In this document: positions 54,140-63,532 of the stretch, piece by piece
How the letters are laid out: every line of letters begins with the position of its first letter
Numbering within the stretch: the stretch's first letter is position 1
Program-made: the position numbers and the translations under genes
Notes under the pieces: generated by a model
What the model was told of the DNA's origin: nothing
Databases searched by the model: none
What the model saw: the letters and a program-made list of their open reading frames with translations, nothing else
Assembly: GCF_007954505.1 (NCBI RefSeq)
Contig: NZ_CP042412.1
Coordinates: 3,224,001-3,288,000, forward strand
Direction: 5' to 3'
From: Microbacterium sp. CBA3102
GTDB lineage: Bacteria; Actinomycetota; Actinomycetes; Actinomycetales; Microbacteriaceae
DNA: 64,000 nt

Positions 54140-54421
54140 TCAGCCTGAGACAGACGCGCTGGCTGGCTTCGAAGCTGACTCCCCGCCCTTCGGCAAGTGA
54201 GGTGTCAGGCCAGTTCGTAGTAACTCGATTCGCGCCTCATCTTGCGCGAGAAACATCGCCGCAAACTCATCCTCAAGAGCCCTCTGGCCTTGGGGGCCAT
54301 ACTCGTCCCAAGCGTCCCAGTCTTCCGACGCCCGTCTGTGCCACTCCACGTAGCGCTTCGCAGTCTCATGAACTAGGGCGACCTGAAATGCCGACCACTC
54401 GCTTCGCCAATCAAAGCCCAC
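54140..54421 (-). CDS. hypothetical protein downstream of HTH gene
   Basis: 93 aa, Trp- and Glu-rich N-terminus (MGFDWRSEWSAFQVALVHET, WHRRASEDWDAWDEYGPQGQ), mostly helical. No known motif. Starts 8 bp after the stop of the HTH gene upstream, so they form an operon and could be a toxin/antitoxin-like pair. Confidence 0.6.
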   Translation of the reverse strand: MGFDWRSEWSAFQVALVHETAKRYVEWHRRASEDWDAWDEYGPQGQRALEDEFAAMFLAQDEARIELLRTGLTPHLPKGGESASKPASASVSG

Positions 54422-54429
54422 TTCTCACC

Positions 54430-55125
54430 TCACCCCAGATCCATCGCGGGTTCTTGCGCGTCATGCGGCGACCTACCCCCATTCTTGGGCTCCAAGATCT
54501 GCTCGAGGGCGTCCATGTCGCCCCCGTTTCGGAACCACTCGACGGGCGTCTGCTCTCCATGAGCGACCATGGTCGACTGCGGAGTGGACATCAGCCCCGA
54601 GACCGAGATCCAGTCCTGGCCCTCAAGAAGCGCGACTATCTCCTTCAGGTGCGGGAGCACTTTGCCCGGCGACGAGAGACTGAACTGCCAGGACGGAAAT
54701 CGCTGGTGGCTCGCGAAGTTGACTGCGTAAAGTCGACCTTCGCTGACGGAGTCTCGGAGTTCTGTCGGGGTCAGATCTAGGAATGCCGCAGCATCGTCCG
54801 CAGACATGCTCTGGTTCAAGCTCGCGAGGAGCGACGATGCCGCCCGGGCGGGGAGATACCCGCGGGCTACGCTGAGAGAGAGTTCCTCGAACTCCTCGGC
54901 AGTAAACGTTCCGGAGCTGATCAGGAAGTCGATCTCCTGGGGCGACAGCGCCTCCTCGGCTTCGATCGGTCGTTCCGACAAGAGCGACTCAGTCAGCGCG
55001 CGAGCAATGAAGTCGCCATCCCCGTTGAGCCTCGTGATCGCATCAGCGAGCGCCTGGACGACGTCTTCAGACGGTCTCGCTTTCATGCGGGAGCGGTCGG
55101 GCGGGGCGGGCTTTCGAGAGTCCAT
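54430..55125 (-). CDS. HTH protein with antitoxin-like C-terminal domain
   Basis: 231 aa from ATG 55125 (a GTG two codons earlier is possible). Excisionase-like HTH at residues ~105-140 (SADDAAAFLDLTPTELRDSVSEGRLYAV), then QRFPSWQFSLSSPGKVLPHLKEIVALL and the ending SGLMSTPQSTMVAHGEQTPVEWFRNGGDMDAL, which resembles antitoxins paired with RES-domain toxins in actinobacteria. No RES toxin follows, only a 93-aa unknown. Confidence 0.65.
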   Translation of the reverse strand: MDSRKPAPPDRSRMKARPSEDVVQALADAITRLNGDGDFIARALTESLLSERPIEAEEALSPQEIDFLISSGTFTAEEFEELSLSVARGYLPARAASSLLASLNQSMSADDAAAFLDLTPTELRDSVSEGRLYAVNFASHQRFPSWQFSLSSPGKVLPHLKEIVALLEGQDWISVSGLMSTPQSTMVAHGEQTPVEWFRNGGDMDALEQILEPKNGGRSPHDAQEPAMDLG

Positions 55126-55131
55126 AGGCAC

Positions 55132-56187
55132 AGCGTAGGTTAGACGTGCGACAACAGGAGACGCATCCGGCCTGCTCGATGCGCCTCCTGTCTTCAGCTC
55201 ACAACTGGGCCTCCACGCCGCCCGTCAGAGTCGCCGCGGGCGCGCTCTCGTCGATCTGAGATCCGTCTCGAAGCGTTTACGAAGCGGTTGACCGTTCGCG
55301 ATCGTCGTACCGAGCCAGCGATCCACGTAGGCCGGCCACCGATTCGAGGCACGTCCACGCTTCGGACCGCTCGGCCGCATCCGTTTCACTCAACAGGTGC
55401 TCACGGGGACATCCTCTGTTTTTGCGCAACTGTTCATGCCAAGGTTCACCGCGTCGTACGTTCCCTATCCGCTGCTCGAAGAGCTATGCCTCTGGTGGGT
55501 GGGCGAACAAGCGGGCCTCGGTGTCACGCGAGCTCAACCTGGGCACGGCTTTTCGCAGCAGCTCGTCGCCGCGATAGCCATGGTTGGAGGGTAGCGCAAG
55601 CAGCGACGCTAATGGAATGAAGATCCTTCCCTCATCAACGGCTAGCTCCGTCTGCTCGTGCACCACTGGCAGTTGCCACCACCAGGTCAATATCTTTCCG
55701 GATATGCACGGAGATAGAGCGACGAACGCCCGAGTAGCCAGGCTGTAGCTCGGTACTTGAGTGGCGCTACCCAGTCGCTACACAAAAAATGCAGCATGAC
55801 CTGGGAGTTCAATGAACTGTAGCTTTGTAGCGAGTAAATCAAGGAAACCGCCGATCTTGACTATGGAACGGCTAGACACCTCACCCCCGCCGCGAACCTT
55901 CGACGCTGGGCTACCTCGCTACGCAACTGGAATTTTCCTGTTCAGGTGGACATTCAACTACCGGTGCGCTGGATACTCTTGCGCTACCTGACGGCTACGC
56001 GAAATAGCGATAGCTGAACTAGAGGAAGTGGCTGGCGGTCATTCAACGCGCTGTTGCCAGCGCCGGCATGCACCGCAAGCCGACCCCAGTCTTCCCGAGG
56101 TGCAGGCGAGCGCTAGAGTCCCCTCATGACCTGCTCCCGGCACGCAAGCCCAACGTTCTGCATCACATCGGATGGAGTTTGCCGAGC
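55132..56187. other. 1 kb without a confident gene
   Basis: Short frames occur on both strands; a minus-strand one at 55484-55690 (GRIFIPLASLLALPSNHGYR) is the most protein-like but has no partner or good start. The right half is less GC-rich than its surroundings and holds five paired GCTAC/GTAGC repeats, listed separately. Confidence 0.45.
55734..55998. repeat. five paired GTAGC/GCTAC direct repeats
   Basis: GTAGC-N6-GTAGC (55734), GCTAC-N6-GCTAC (55766), GTAGC-N3-GTAGC (55819), GCTAC-N3-GCTAC (55910), GCTAC-N6-GCTAC (55983). Spacings are 8 or 11 bp centre to centre, near one helical turn. Upstream of the RCC1-like gene. Confidence 0.7.
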
Positions 56188-57948
56188 ATGAGGGTCCGCG
56201 CAATTGCTGCAGGGTCAGAGCACTGCCTCGCACTCACCACCGACGGCCGTGTGTTGTCGTGGGGGAACGCTGAACCTCCGCCGGAGAACCTCCGTGACGT
56301 CACGGCAATCGCCGCCGGCACATTTGTGAGTCTCGCCCTCCTCTCTGACGGCTCAGTCGTCGGGTGGGGCGCGACCGAGGTTCCGGATGGCCTGAGGGAT
56401 GTCACAGCAATCGCGGCCGGAGGTGGGATGTGCTTCGCGACGCAGACCGATGGAACAGTTGTCGGCTGGGGAAAGCACTTCGTGCACGACGCCATGGCCG
56501 CTATAGAGTGGCAAGCCTCATCGCCGCCGTCCGTCGTCTCGAAGAGCGGAGGTTTTGCTCTGTCGATCGATGCCAATGGCGCCGTGTCGCGGCAGAAGTT
56601 AGGCGACTTCATGATGGGCGCTGTGCCGGATCCGCCGCCTGGGGCATCGCGGAGCGTTGCATCCGTCGGCGCCGGTTTCGCTCACGGTCTGGCTGTGCTG
56701 GAGGACCGATCGGTTCTGACTTGGGCCGAACAGGACCAGCTTCGCGACGCCAACCTGACGCCCCCGACGAATCTCAAAGACGTCGTGGCTGTGGCGGGAG
56801 GCGGTGCCTTCAGCCTCGCGCTACGGGCAGACGGTCAGGTGGTCGGCTGGGGACAAAACGAGTTCGGACAAACAGACATCCCAGACGGGCTCGGGGACGT
56901 GGCCGCCATCGCAGCTGGAACACATTTCGCTGTTGCCCTTACAACAGCCGGGAAGGTGGCCGCATGGGGTCGCAAGCAGGTCGGGCAGACATCGGTTCCG
57001 TCTGTCATCGCTGACAGCCTCGCGATGGCCGCGACCAAGCGCCCGCTAGGACCCATCACGCTCAACAAGGAAGCGCTGCCAAAGGCACTGATCCTCAAGG
57101 GGTCACCGGACGAAGATCAGGAGACCTCGCTGTCGCGCCTTCCCGATGATGCTTCGCTTATCGGGACCATCGAGCAGATGTCTCGCTTGGTGGATGCGCA
57201 GGGATTTCAGTATGAGGCACGCCGAAGCGTCGCATGCTCCTACAACAATTTCGCCGCTCGCCAGATCGCTATCGGTGACAACGAGGATGTCCAGGCCGCG
57301 ATAGGGGCGCTTTTTCGAGCAGACGAAACTCTCGACGCAATCCCCTATGGTGCGGACGGGATCCCCCGGGACTTCGAGACGCGCTTGATCATCCCCGTTG
57401 CGCGCGCCGTTCTCAGAATCAACCTCGCACTGGCCTTACACCGCTCGGGTGATGTAGCCCGCGGCGAACCTCTACTGCGCGAAGCTAGGCGACTCATTAC
57501 CCAAGCCGAGGCGGACCCACTGGCCTCTCGAGGTTCGGACTCGGAGCACGCCAAACGCGTCCAGATGGTGCTTTCCATCTTGCGGCAGGTTGAAGCGCAG
57601 ACGATGGCAGCAACGTCCGCGGTTGCCTCACGAAGGCCGCAGCCGGAATCTTCGACCGACACGAAGTCGTCCGGGGGTTGCTACATCGCAACCGCCGTCT
57701 ACGGTTCGTACGATGCGGCGGAAGTGCTCGTCCTTCGCCAGTTCAGGGATGAATGTCTGAACACGACCGCTCCCGGCAGAACACTTGTCCGCATCTACTA
57801 TGCGCTCAGCCCTCGCGTCGCAGGAGCGTTCCGAGACAGACCCTCAGTCAACAGAATCGCGAAGCGGGTACTCGATCGGATCGTACGACGACTACAGGCC
57901 CGTTATCCCGTTCAGGAACACAAGCGGCGAACTCGACCTTCCTTGTGA
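56188..57948 (+). CDS. RCC1-like repeat protein with CFI-box C-terminal domain
   Basis: 586 aa if it starts at ATG 56188 (MRVRAIAAGSEHCLALTTDG); ATG 56068 would add 40. At least five RCC1-type blades with the pattern A-I-A-A-G ... A-L-x-x-D-G-x-V-x-x-W-G fill residues 1-290. A helical tetratricopeptide-like region follows (~310-490). The C-terminus has the CFI-box signature GGCYIATAVYGSYDAAEVLVLRQFRD and VRIYYALSPRVAG, a putative processing or sorting domain. No signal peptide is seen, so location is unclear. Confidence 0.78.
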   Translation: MRVRAIAAGSEHCLALTTDGRVLSWGNAEPPPENLRDVTAIAAGTFVSLALLSDGSVVGWGATEVPDGLRDVTAIAAGGGMCFATQTDGTVVGWGKHFVHDAMAAIEWQASSPPSVVSKSGGFALSIDANGAVSRQKLGDFMMGAVPDPPPGASRSVASVGAGFAHGLAVLEDRSVLTWAEQDQLRDANLTPPTNLKDVVAVAGGGAFSLALRADGQVVGWGQNEFGQTDIPDGLGDVAAIAAGTHFAVALTTAGKVAAWGRKQVGQTSVPSVIADSLAMAATKRPLGPITLNKEALPKALILKGSPDEDQETSLSRLPDDASLIGTIEQMSRLVDAQGFQYEARRSVACSYNNFAARQIAIGDNEDVQAAIGALFRADETLDAIPYGADGIPRDFETRLIIPVARAVLRINLALALHRSGDVARGEPLLREARRLITQAEADPLASRGSDSEHAKRVQMVLSILRQVEAQTMAATSAVASRRPQPESSTDTKSSGGCYIATAVYGSYDAAEVLVLRQFRDECLNTTAPGRTLVRIYYALSPRVAGAFRDRPSVNRIAKRVLDRIVRRLQARYPVQEHKRRTRPSL

Positions 57949-58248
57949 GCTCGAGAGCGGAGGCTCGTTGCTCTCCCGCGGAGCCGAACAGGAGATGACA
58001 AGCACGCACTTTGCGGGCACCGATGCACTCACCGAGACAGTCTCCACGCGTCGTGCACAGATCGAGTAGTCACCTTAGCTACCTGCTCCAGGCGACCATG
58101 ACGGGCCGCGCCGCGACCAATGCCGTTGCAGAAGAGCGGGACGACGAAACGAGCCAGTGCGAACTCATCACCTCTGACGGCGTTGCGATGACCGAATGAG
58201 CAGAACCTCGAAGGAGCTCTGCGCACAGCTGGCGGGCTTTCGGGGTGA
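57949..58248. other. 300 bp without a recognisable gene
   Basis: Lies between the convergent 3' ends of the RCC1-like and DUF4429-type genes. Short overlapping frames only; no terminator-like hairpin with a T-run stood out. Confidence 0.4.
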
Positions 58249-59649
58249 TCACAGAGCATCCAAGATGAGGGCACGCAAACGCCCAGCCTCATCCGAGTCG
58301 ATAGCTCCGCGATCAACGAGATACTCGATCCGCTCGAGCTGTTCGATCGCCCCGCTCGCACTCTCAGAGCTTCCGACAGCCGTCGGCGACTCGGCGAGCG
58401 GCGGCTTCTCGAGCGATGACGCGACTCGATTCACCTGCTCCGCGATCGCCCGGGCACTATTCACTGCACCTGGTGCGATCCGGATCCTCAACTGCCATCC
58501 CACCGAGCCGATCTGAAACTCCGCCTCACGAGTATCGATGGTCGTCTTCTTTTGAAGAGCCATTCCCGCGATGATCGCCGAACCGGGAAGCGGCGACAGC
58601 AATGCCATGCGAGTGAGTGTAGGGCGCTGCACCACCTGAGTCTGTCCATCGAGGTACACCTGCGCGGACGTATATTCGTCGACAAGCCGGGCAGTATCCC
58701 CAGCGATGATTCGGTCTGACCTCACCTCGATTGACTTCGCGTCGCTTCCCCCTGGACCTACTAGCGCTCCCTTCCGGGACCATTGAGCGAGGAGGCCCTC
58801 CGAATCGACGATGCCGATCCGCCGCGATCCAACGCGCACTTCACCCTGGACGTCACGGCGCTCGATCTCTCTGGTGGTGCGCTTGCGTTCTTTGCGATCG
58901 CCGTGAACACGCGCATAGTTGGTCGCATCGAGGATGTACTTCTCTTCGAGAAGCACATCCCCAGCGCCGCCCGCGCTGCCTGCCAGATTCAGGAGTTCGT
59001 CAATGACCTCCGAAACGGTGCGATCGCCGGCAACGTCGACGAGTTCGCTCGAGCTGGGAAGCGCAGTCACCTCTCCTTCAGCCAGATCAAGAATCGTTGC
59101 CACCGCCGCGATCTCCGATGCCGACTCTTCGCCGGCTGAAGAGCCAAGGCCCGCACGTGACGCTTTAGCGTTCGCGGCGCGTTCGCGCCATTCATCCGCG
59201 ATCACCTGATTGGCCGACTTCCACTGCTCAAATTCTCGCTGCCTCTTCCGCCTCACCTCGTCCATGCGCTCGCGAGTTCGAGCGTTATCGGCTGCAAGTC
59301 TCGCGGCCCAGGCGTCGAGCTTCTCGTTCGCTAGCTTGCCGGTCGGGACCGCATCAGTTGGTGCTTTCGCGGCGTCCTGCAGCTTCTGAAAAAGGGCCTC
59401 AGCGTCAGCGCTCGATTTCTTCAGGAAGTGGATCAGAGTGACACCGACACCACTTTGGATCGAGATCAGGCCGTTGGCAAGAAGCGTCGGCTTTTTCAGT
59501 TGTAGCGCCGTGATCTCCGCAACGGGTATGTCTCTAGTTGTCGCGCCCAGTGCGATCTTCGTCGCGCCGTTAGATGCCTCTACACTAAGGACCCCGTCGT
59601 CGAGGCGCACCTTCGAGCCGTACCCTTTGAACTCCACCAGCTCCCCCAT
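58249..59649 (-). CDS. DUF4429-like protein with C-terminal SHOCT-like domain
   Basis: 466 aa from ATG 59649 (MGELVEFKGYGSKVRLDDGV). N-terminal DUF4429/PH-like beta domain (VLSVEASNGATKIALGATTRDIPVAEITALQLKK region), a charged coiled coil (~100-150), a second PH-like region (residues ~295-400, GIVDSEGLLAQWSRKGALVG) and a short SHOCT-like tail (AIEQLERIEYLVDRGAIDSD). Probably cytoplasmic; role unknown. Divergent from the membrane gene at 59766. Confidence 0.72.
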   Translation of the reverse strand: MGELVEFKGYGSKVRLDDGVLSVEASNGATKIALGATTRDIPVAEITALQLKKPTLLANGLISIQSGVGVTLIHFLKKSSADAEALFQKLQDAAKAPTDAVPTGKLANEKLDAWAARLAADNARTRERMDEVRRKRQREFEQWKSANQVIADEWRERAANAKASRAGLGSSAGEESASEIAAVATILDLAEGEVTALPSSSELVDVAGDRTVSEVIDELLNLAGSAGGAGDVLLEEKYILDATNYARVHGDRKERKRTTREIERRDVQGEVRVGSRRIGIVDSEGLLAQWSRKGALVGPGGSDAKSIEVRSDRIIAGDTARLVDEYTSAQVYLDGQTQVVQRPTLTRMALLSPLPGSAIIAGMALQKKTTIDTREAEFQIGSVGWQLRIRIAPGAVNSARAIAEQVNRVASSLEKPPLAESPTAVGSSESASGAIEQLERIEYLVDRGAIDSDEAGRLRALILDAL

Positions 59650-59765
59650 CGTCCAACTCTTCAGCGAGAGTACCGCGAGACTGCGGATCGCGCGGGATCC
59701 GGTATAGGACCATGGCAGGGGACCCCATCGCGCCATCTCCCCACCCTCCTGCCAGAATGATCGAC

Positions 59766-60362
59766 ATGCCGCTCACACCCGAGAACGTCAGCCCCGATGT
59801 TTTCGCCCGCATGCTCACAGACCCGGAACTGCGCCCGCTGCTGGGTCTCGAGATCTCCGACTCGACAGCCGAGACCGTCGCCGCTTCACCAGGCTTATCC
59901 GCGCACTTCTACGAGCGGTGGGCGGCGCAGCACGCCGAGGTCACCCCGGTGCAAGCGTCGTCTGCCTCATCGTCGGCAGTCGCAGACGCACGCGTTGCGA
60001 CCGCCGATCACGCACCTGTCGCGGTACCGCTCGATCTCCGACGGGGTGTCCACGCCCTCATCTGGCCCGCCGCGAGCGTCCTGATGATCGGCCTGACTCT
60101 CGTCCTGGTCATCGCCCTCGCGCGCAGCGACGACCCGAACCTTGGCATGCAGGCGGCCACCTACTGGACCGGCGCGGGATACTTCTTCGCGATCATTCTG
60201 GGTATCCTCGGAGTCGTCTTCGGGATCAAGTCGATCCACCAGGGATTGACTGCCGCCGGCGGCACACCGCGTCGGGGCGCGGCGATCGTCATGGGCACGA
60301 TCGGACTCATCGCGAGCGCCTGGTTCATCCTCAGCTGGCTGGTCGGCTGGGTCACGCTTTGA
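59766..60362 (+). CDS. DUF4190-like membrane protein
   Basis: 198 aa from ATG 59766 (MPLTPENVSPDVFARMLTDP). A cytoplasmic N-terminal half is followed by three membrane segments (LIWPAASVLMIGLTLVLVIALA; YFFAIILGILGVVFGIKSIHQG; AAIVMGTIGLIASAWFILSWLVG), the last two resembling DUF4190. Function unknown. The intergenic region with the divergent gene is ~115 bp. Confidence 0.65.
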   Translation: MPLTPENVSPDVFARMLTDPELRPLLGLEISDSTAETVAASPGLSAHFYERWAAQHAEVTPVQASSASSSAVADARVATADHAPVAVPLDLRRGVHALIWPAASVLMIGLTLVLVIALARSDDPNLGMQAATYWTGAGYFFAIILGILGVVFGIKSIHQGLTAAGGTPRRGAAIVMGTIGLIASAWFILSWLVGWVTL

Positions 60363-60592
60363 GCTTCGAGTTCCAGGATTGGCAGTCGCGCGGTTCAAAA
60401 AGCACTAGCCCGTCGAGCGCCCAACGCAGTGCCGAGGAATGCCCCGCATGCTCGTGTGCCGTCCGATGACGGGCTGATAACGATCGCCTCCTCGAATCTA
60501 TCCACGCACTGTGCGGCGCCTGTGTGCCGCTAGCTTGAGATTCGCTGACGTGTCGTCGGCATTCACACACACACTTGTTGGGGGATGCGCTC

Positions 60593-61156
60593 ATGCGCCT
60601 ATCGAAGAAGAACTCTGCCGTGCTCGCTCTTGGGGTCGTCGCCTTGCTGCTCAGCGGATGCTCGGCTCCGGCCGCCGAGCCGAAGCCGGAGACGACCACT
60701 GCTGTCTCCGAGGACACGGCCACCGTCGAGGAGGCGAGCAGCGATGCATCGTTCGTCGACAACGTGCTGACCCTGCCCGAGTACACGGTCACCATCACGG
60801 ACTCGAAGAAGATCGCGGTCGGCCAGCCCGGGAACGAGTACGGCGAGAAGCCCGTTATCGCGTTCTGGTACGAGGTCACCAACACCTCCGACGACGCGAT
60901 TGATCCGACGACCGCCTGGATCGGCACCTTCACTGCGATTCAGGACAACGACCCGAACGCTGTGAACGAGCTCAACGTCGCCTCCCTCCCGGACGCTCAG
61001 TTCCTCGACTCGCAGCTTCAGGACATTAAGAACGGCGGGACCGTCGCCAATGCCGTCGCCTACGAGCTGGACGACGAGACCACCCCCGTCGAGCTGGTCG
61101 CCTCCAACGACCTCGGCATGACCGAGATCGGGCGCGCGACGTTCACCCTGCAGTGA
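60593..61156 (+). CDS. DUF5067-like lipoprotein
   Basis: 187 aa from ATG 60593. Signal peptide with lipobox ALLLSGCSAP (Cys ~22). The mature protein has a disordered acidic linker, then an Ig-like domain typical of DUF5067 (YTVTITDSKKIAVGQPGNEY; KPVIAFWYEVTNTSDDAIDP). Secreted and membrane-anchored; function unknown. Followed by an intrinsic terminator. Confidence 0.78.
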   Translation: MRLSKKNSAVLALGVVALLLSGCSAPAAEPKPETTTAVSEDTATVEEASSDASFVDNVLTLPEYTVTITDSKKIAVGQPGNEYGEKPVIAFWYEVTNTSDDAIDPTTAWIGTFTAIQDNDPNAVNELNVASLPDAQFLDSQLQDIKNGGTVANAVAYELDDETTPVELVASNDLGMTEIGRATFTLQ

Positions 61157-61174
61157 TCTGCTGAGCACTACTCG

Positions 61175-61206
61175 AACGGCCCCTGGCGCACCGCCGGGGG
61201 CCGTTT
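61175..61206 (+). terminator. intrinsic terminator of the lipoprotein gene
   Basis: AACGGCCCC-tggcgcaccgccg-GGGGCCGTTT, a 9-bp stem followed by T residues, 19 bp after the stop codon. Confidence 0.8.
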
Positions 61207-61282
61207 CTGCCGGAGCCTCGGGTTCTCGAGCGGATCACCGTCACCGACGTCTCTCGGCCTCCTGGTCGATAGTCTCAGTCCC

Positions 61283-62095
61283 ATGCCGTTGACGCTCGGA
61301 ACGATCCTCGACTCGGAGTCGCTGTTCATCCAGGACGTACTGGTGATCAGGCATGCCTATAACGCCGAGCCGGCGTCGAGCCGCCTTGCTGGCGTCCACG
61401 CAGGCTCGATGGACGACGAGATCCTCGCGTACACACGCCGCCAGTCGGCGAAGTCGCAGATCTTCCCTGTCGCCCCGCCGCGATTCTGGATCGTGCTCAT
61501 GCCGGAAGGCGGCGATCGTGGGCGCCTTTGGCGCGTCGTCGAGAACCGAGGAGAGCTCTCGAACGACGGTGAGCTCCGGGAGTTCGACCTCGTCGAGACT
61601 GATCACCTCCAAGACCTGCGTGGCCGACTCGTGATCGGATGGAAGGCGGGGCGGGTGTGGCGCGTCTACGGCCCGACAGCCGCGACCTATCCCGTGCTCG
61701 AGGTCGCCGATGCTCAGCCTCCGCGCTTCCCAGGATTCGACCAACTGGTCGTCTCGTACGACATGCTGAGGGCCGTCGTGAAGGAGCGTCGGTACGCCGC
61801 CTGGCAGACAGCGCTCTCGTCGGTCGTCGGGATCTATCTGATCACCGACACCCGCGACGGTCGCCACTACGTGGGTAAGGCAGACGGCGCCGAGAACATC
61901 CTGCAGCGATGGCGCACCTACGCCACCAATGGGCACGGCGGCAACGTCGCGCTGAAGGAGCGAAATCCGTCGACCTTCCGATACTCACTACTTCGGGTCT
62001 TCGACCCCTCGACGCCACTCCGGGATATTAACGCCGCTGAGAGTCACTTCAAGCGAGCGTTGGACAGCATTACCCACGGGCTCAACCGCGGCTGA
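61283..62095 (+). CDS. GIY-YIG nuclease domain protein
   Basis: 270 aa. The C-terminal third holds the GIY-YIG pattern: GIYLITDTRDGRHYVGKADG, then WRTYATNGHGGN and AAESHFKRALDS (candidate catalytic Glu). The N-terminal ~175 residues are a DUF-like sensor or binding region (FWIVLMPEGGDRGRLWRVVENRG). The layout fits stand-alone GIY-YIG proteins of unknown substrate; a defence or repair role is possible but unproven. Overlaps the convergent gene by 14 bp. Confidence 0.8.
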   Translation: MPLTLGTILDSESLFIQDVLVIRHAYNAEPASSRLAGVHAGSMDDEILAYTRRQSAKSQIFPVAPPRFWIVLMPEGGDRGRLWRVVENRGELSNDGELREFDLVETDHLQDLRGRLVIGWKAGRVWRVYGPTAATYPVLEVADAQPPRFPGFDQLVVSYDMLRAVVKERRYAAWQTALSSVVGIYLITDTRDGRHYVGKADGAENILQRWRTYATNGHGGNVALKERNPSTFRYSLLRVFDPSTPLRDINAAESHFKRALDSITHGLNRG

Positions 62096-62390
62096 GCACA
62101 GGCAGGTCCACACGCCACAGGCCGTTACCGCGGTCGCTCGGGCGCTTCGAACGCCCGCCCGCAGCTACCGCGGCTTCTTCCTCGGAGACGAAACCGCTAA
62201 CGGATCCCAGCCCGATCTGAATCTCAGGCTTTCCGTCGAGGCGCTGAGCGATGATCAGGTCTTTGCGCACCTTGATCCCGGGCGCGAATCCCCCGACCAC
62301 GTTCTTGATCTGGTAGATCGCGGCGTGGTTCTCCATGGGCATCCTGAACTCTCGGAGAGCCGAAGAGAGGTCATCGAAGTGCTTCACCAT
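62082..62390 (-). CDS. hypothetical protein
   Basis: 102 aa from ATG 62390 (MVKHFDDLSSALREFRMPME). Compact soluble protein with beta strands (AAIYQIKNVVGGFAPGIKVR; KPEIQIGLGSVSGFVSEEEA). No family recognised. Convergent with and overlapping the GIY-YIG gene by 14 bp. Confidence 0.6.
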   Translation of the reverse strand: MVKHFDDLSSALREFRMPMENHAAIYQIKNVVGGFAPGIKVRKDLIIAQRLDGKPEIQIGLGSVSGFVSEEEAAVAAGGRSKRPSDRGNGLWRVDLPVLSRG

Positions 62391-62464
62391 GTCCCGACCG
62401 TATCTCACGCCGCGCTGACCACTCGTCTGGGCTTGAGGACGTGCAGGCTAGTACGAGATCTAGC

Positions 62465-62598
62465 GCGGGGTCATAAGCCCCGACGGGTCGCCACCCTTTA
62501 TGACCCCGCACGCGACTGCCCCAGAAGCACGCGGATCCTCGCTGCTCTGCCGCGCTCGATTGCTGGGGCACTTCGTCTTATATTCCTAGCAATCGAGC
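62465..62598. repeat. nested inverted repeats
   Basis: GCGGGGTCATAA (62465) pairs with TTATGACCCCGC (62498). TGCCCCAG (62517) pairs with CTGGGGCA (62563). GCTCGATTGCT (62554) pairs with AGCAATCGAGC (62588). The second and third hairpins share bases 62563-62564 and so exclude each other. Confidence 0.8.
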
Positions 62599-62626
62599 AG
62601 AAGTGAGTGGTCGCCGGGGTCTCCTT

Positions 62627-63532
62627 CTACCCCGCAGGAATCCATAGGCCGCAGCCGTTCGTCGTGAAGCCCTCTCCAGAGTTCACCGTCACCGTGACGC
62701 CGTTGTGCGCGGCTCCGACGAAGTTGTTGTCGAGGATGTCACCGGAGCCGTCGTTGCGCTCCCAATAGCAGTCCTTCACTCCCGTCGCCGTCCGGTACGT
62801 CCCCGGCTGGATCGTCTGACCGACGATGTGATCACCGTCGTAAAAGCCACCGAGCACCATGTCCATCTTCGGAGCAAACTCCGGGCAGTACACGCGCACC
62901 GCGGCGATATCGATCTGACGTGACTCGGTCTGGTCTCCCCACAACATCGGATACACGTTGTCTGGGGTGTAGTACTCGTGCAGGTACTCGCAGTACTCGC
63001 GGCCGTCGAATGGAGGGGACATGCCGTTCCCCTCGAATGACGCCGCCATTGTCTCGTACTGATTGTCGAGCGCCTTCTCCGCCGCAGCTGCCACCTCTGC
63101 ATCGCGTTGCTCTTTCGAACCGACCAGCAGGATTGCGATGTCCACAGAGGTCGCCGCGTCCTTCAACTCCTCGGTCGTCGGCTCCGACGAGTCGAGCAAT
63201 TTGGTGAGGGAGTCGATCTCCGTCCGAAGCTCTTCCCGCTTCGCAGCGTCGCCGTAGGGTTCTGACTCGACGTAGCGAAACTCGCCCGCTTCCAACGCGG
63301 TCTGCGCCTCCTCGAGTGCGTCTGCATGGTCCTGTTCCGCCTGGACGCGCTCAGCCTCGGCTTGCGCATCGGCTGCAGCCTGGGCCTCGGCGCGAGCATT
63401 CGCATCCGCTACAACGACACCCGTCGTGATGCCCGCCGCAACAAGAACCACGACGGCGACAGCCGCGATGATCAGATTCCGCTTACGGTGACCAGCCGAC
63501 AGTGCCGCCGGAGACTCGGATTGCTCGTTCAT
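62627..63532 (-). CDS. membrane-anchored hypothetical protein with coiled coil
   Basis: 301 aa. N-terminal cytoplasmic tail, one membrane segment (LIIAAVAVVVLVAAGITTGVVVA), then an Ala/Glu-rich coiled coil (residues ~45-85). The secreted C-terminal domain has paired Cys and the pattern PGTYRTATGVKDCYWERNDG and NGVTVTVNSGEGFTTNGCGL, seen in many actinobacterial surface proteins of unknown function. Confidence 0.7.
   Translation of the reverse strand: MNEQSESPAALSAGHRKRNLIIAAVAVVVLVAAGITTGVVVADANARAEAQAAADAQAEAERVQAEQDHADALEEAQTALEAGEFRYVESEPYGDAAKREELRTEIDSLTKLLDSSEPTTEELKDAATSVDIAILLVGSKEQRDAEVAAAAEKALDNQYETMAASFEGNGMSPPFDGREYCEYLHEYYTPDNVYPMLWGDQTESRQIDIAAVRVYCPEFAPKMDMVLGGFYDGDHIVGQTIQPGTYRTATGVKDCYWERNDGSGDILDNNFVGAAHNGVTVTVNSGEGFTTNGCGLWIPAG

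Noticed and set aside
55397..55594. Small plus-strand protein in the 55-kb gap
   Set aside because: No ribosome site, no family, and the opposite strand has an equally plausible frame.
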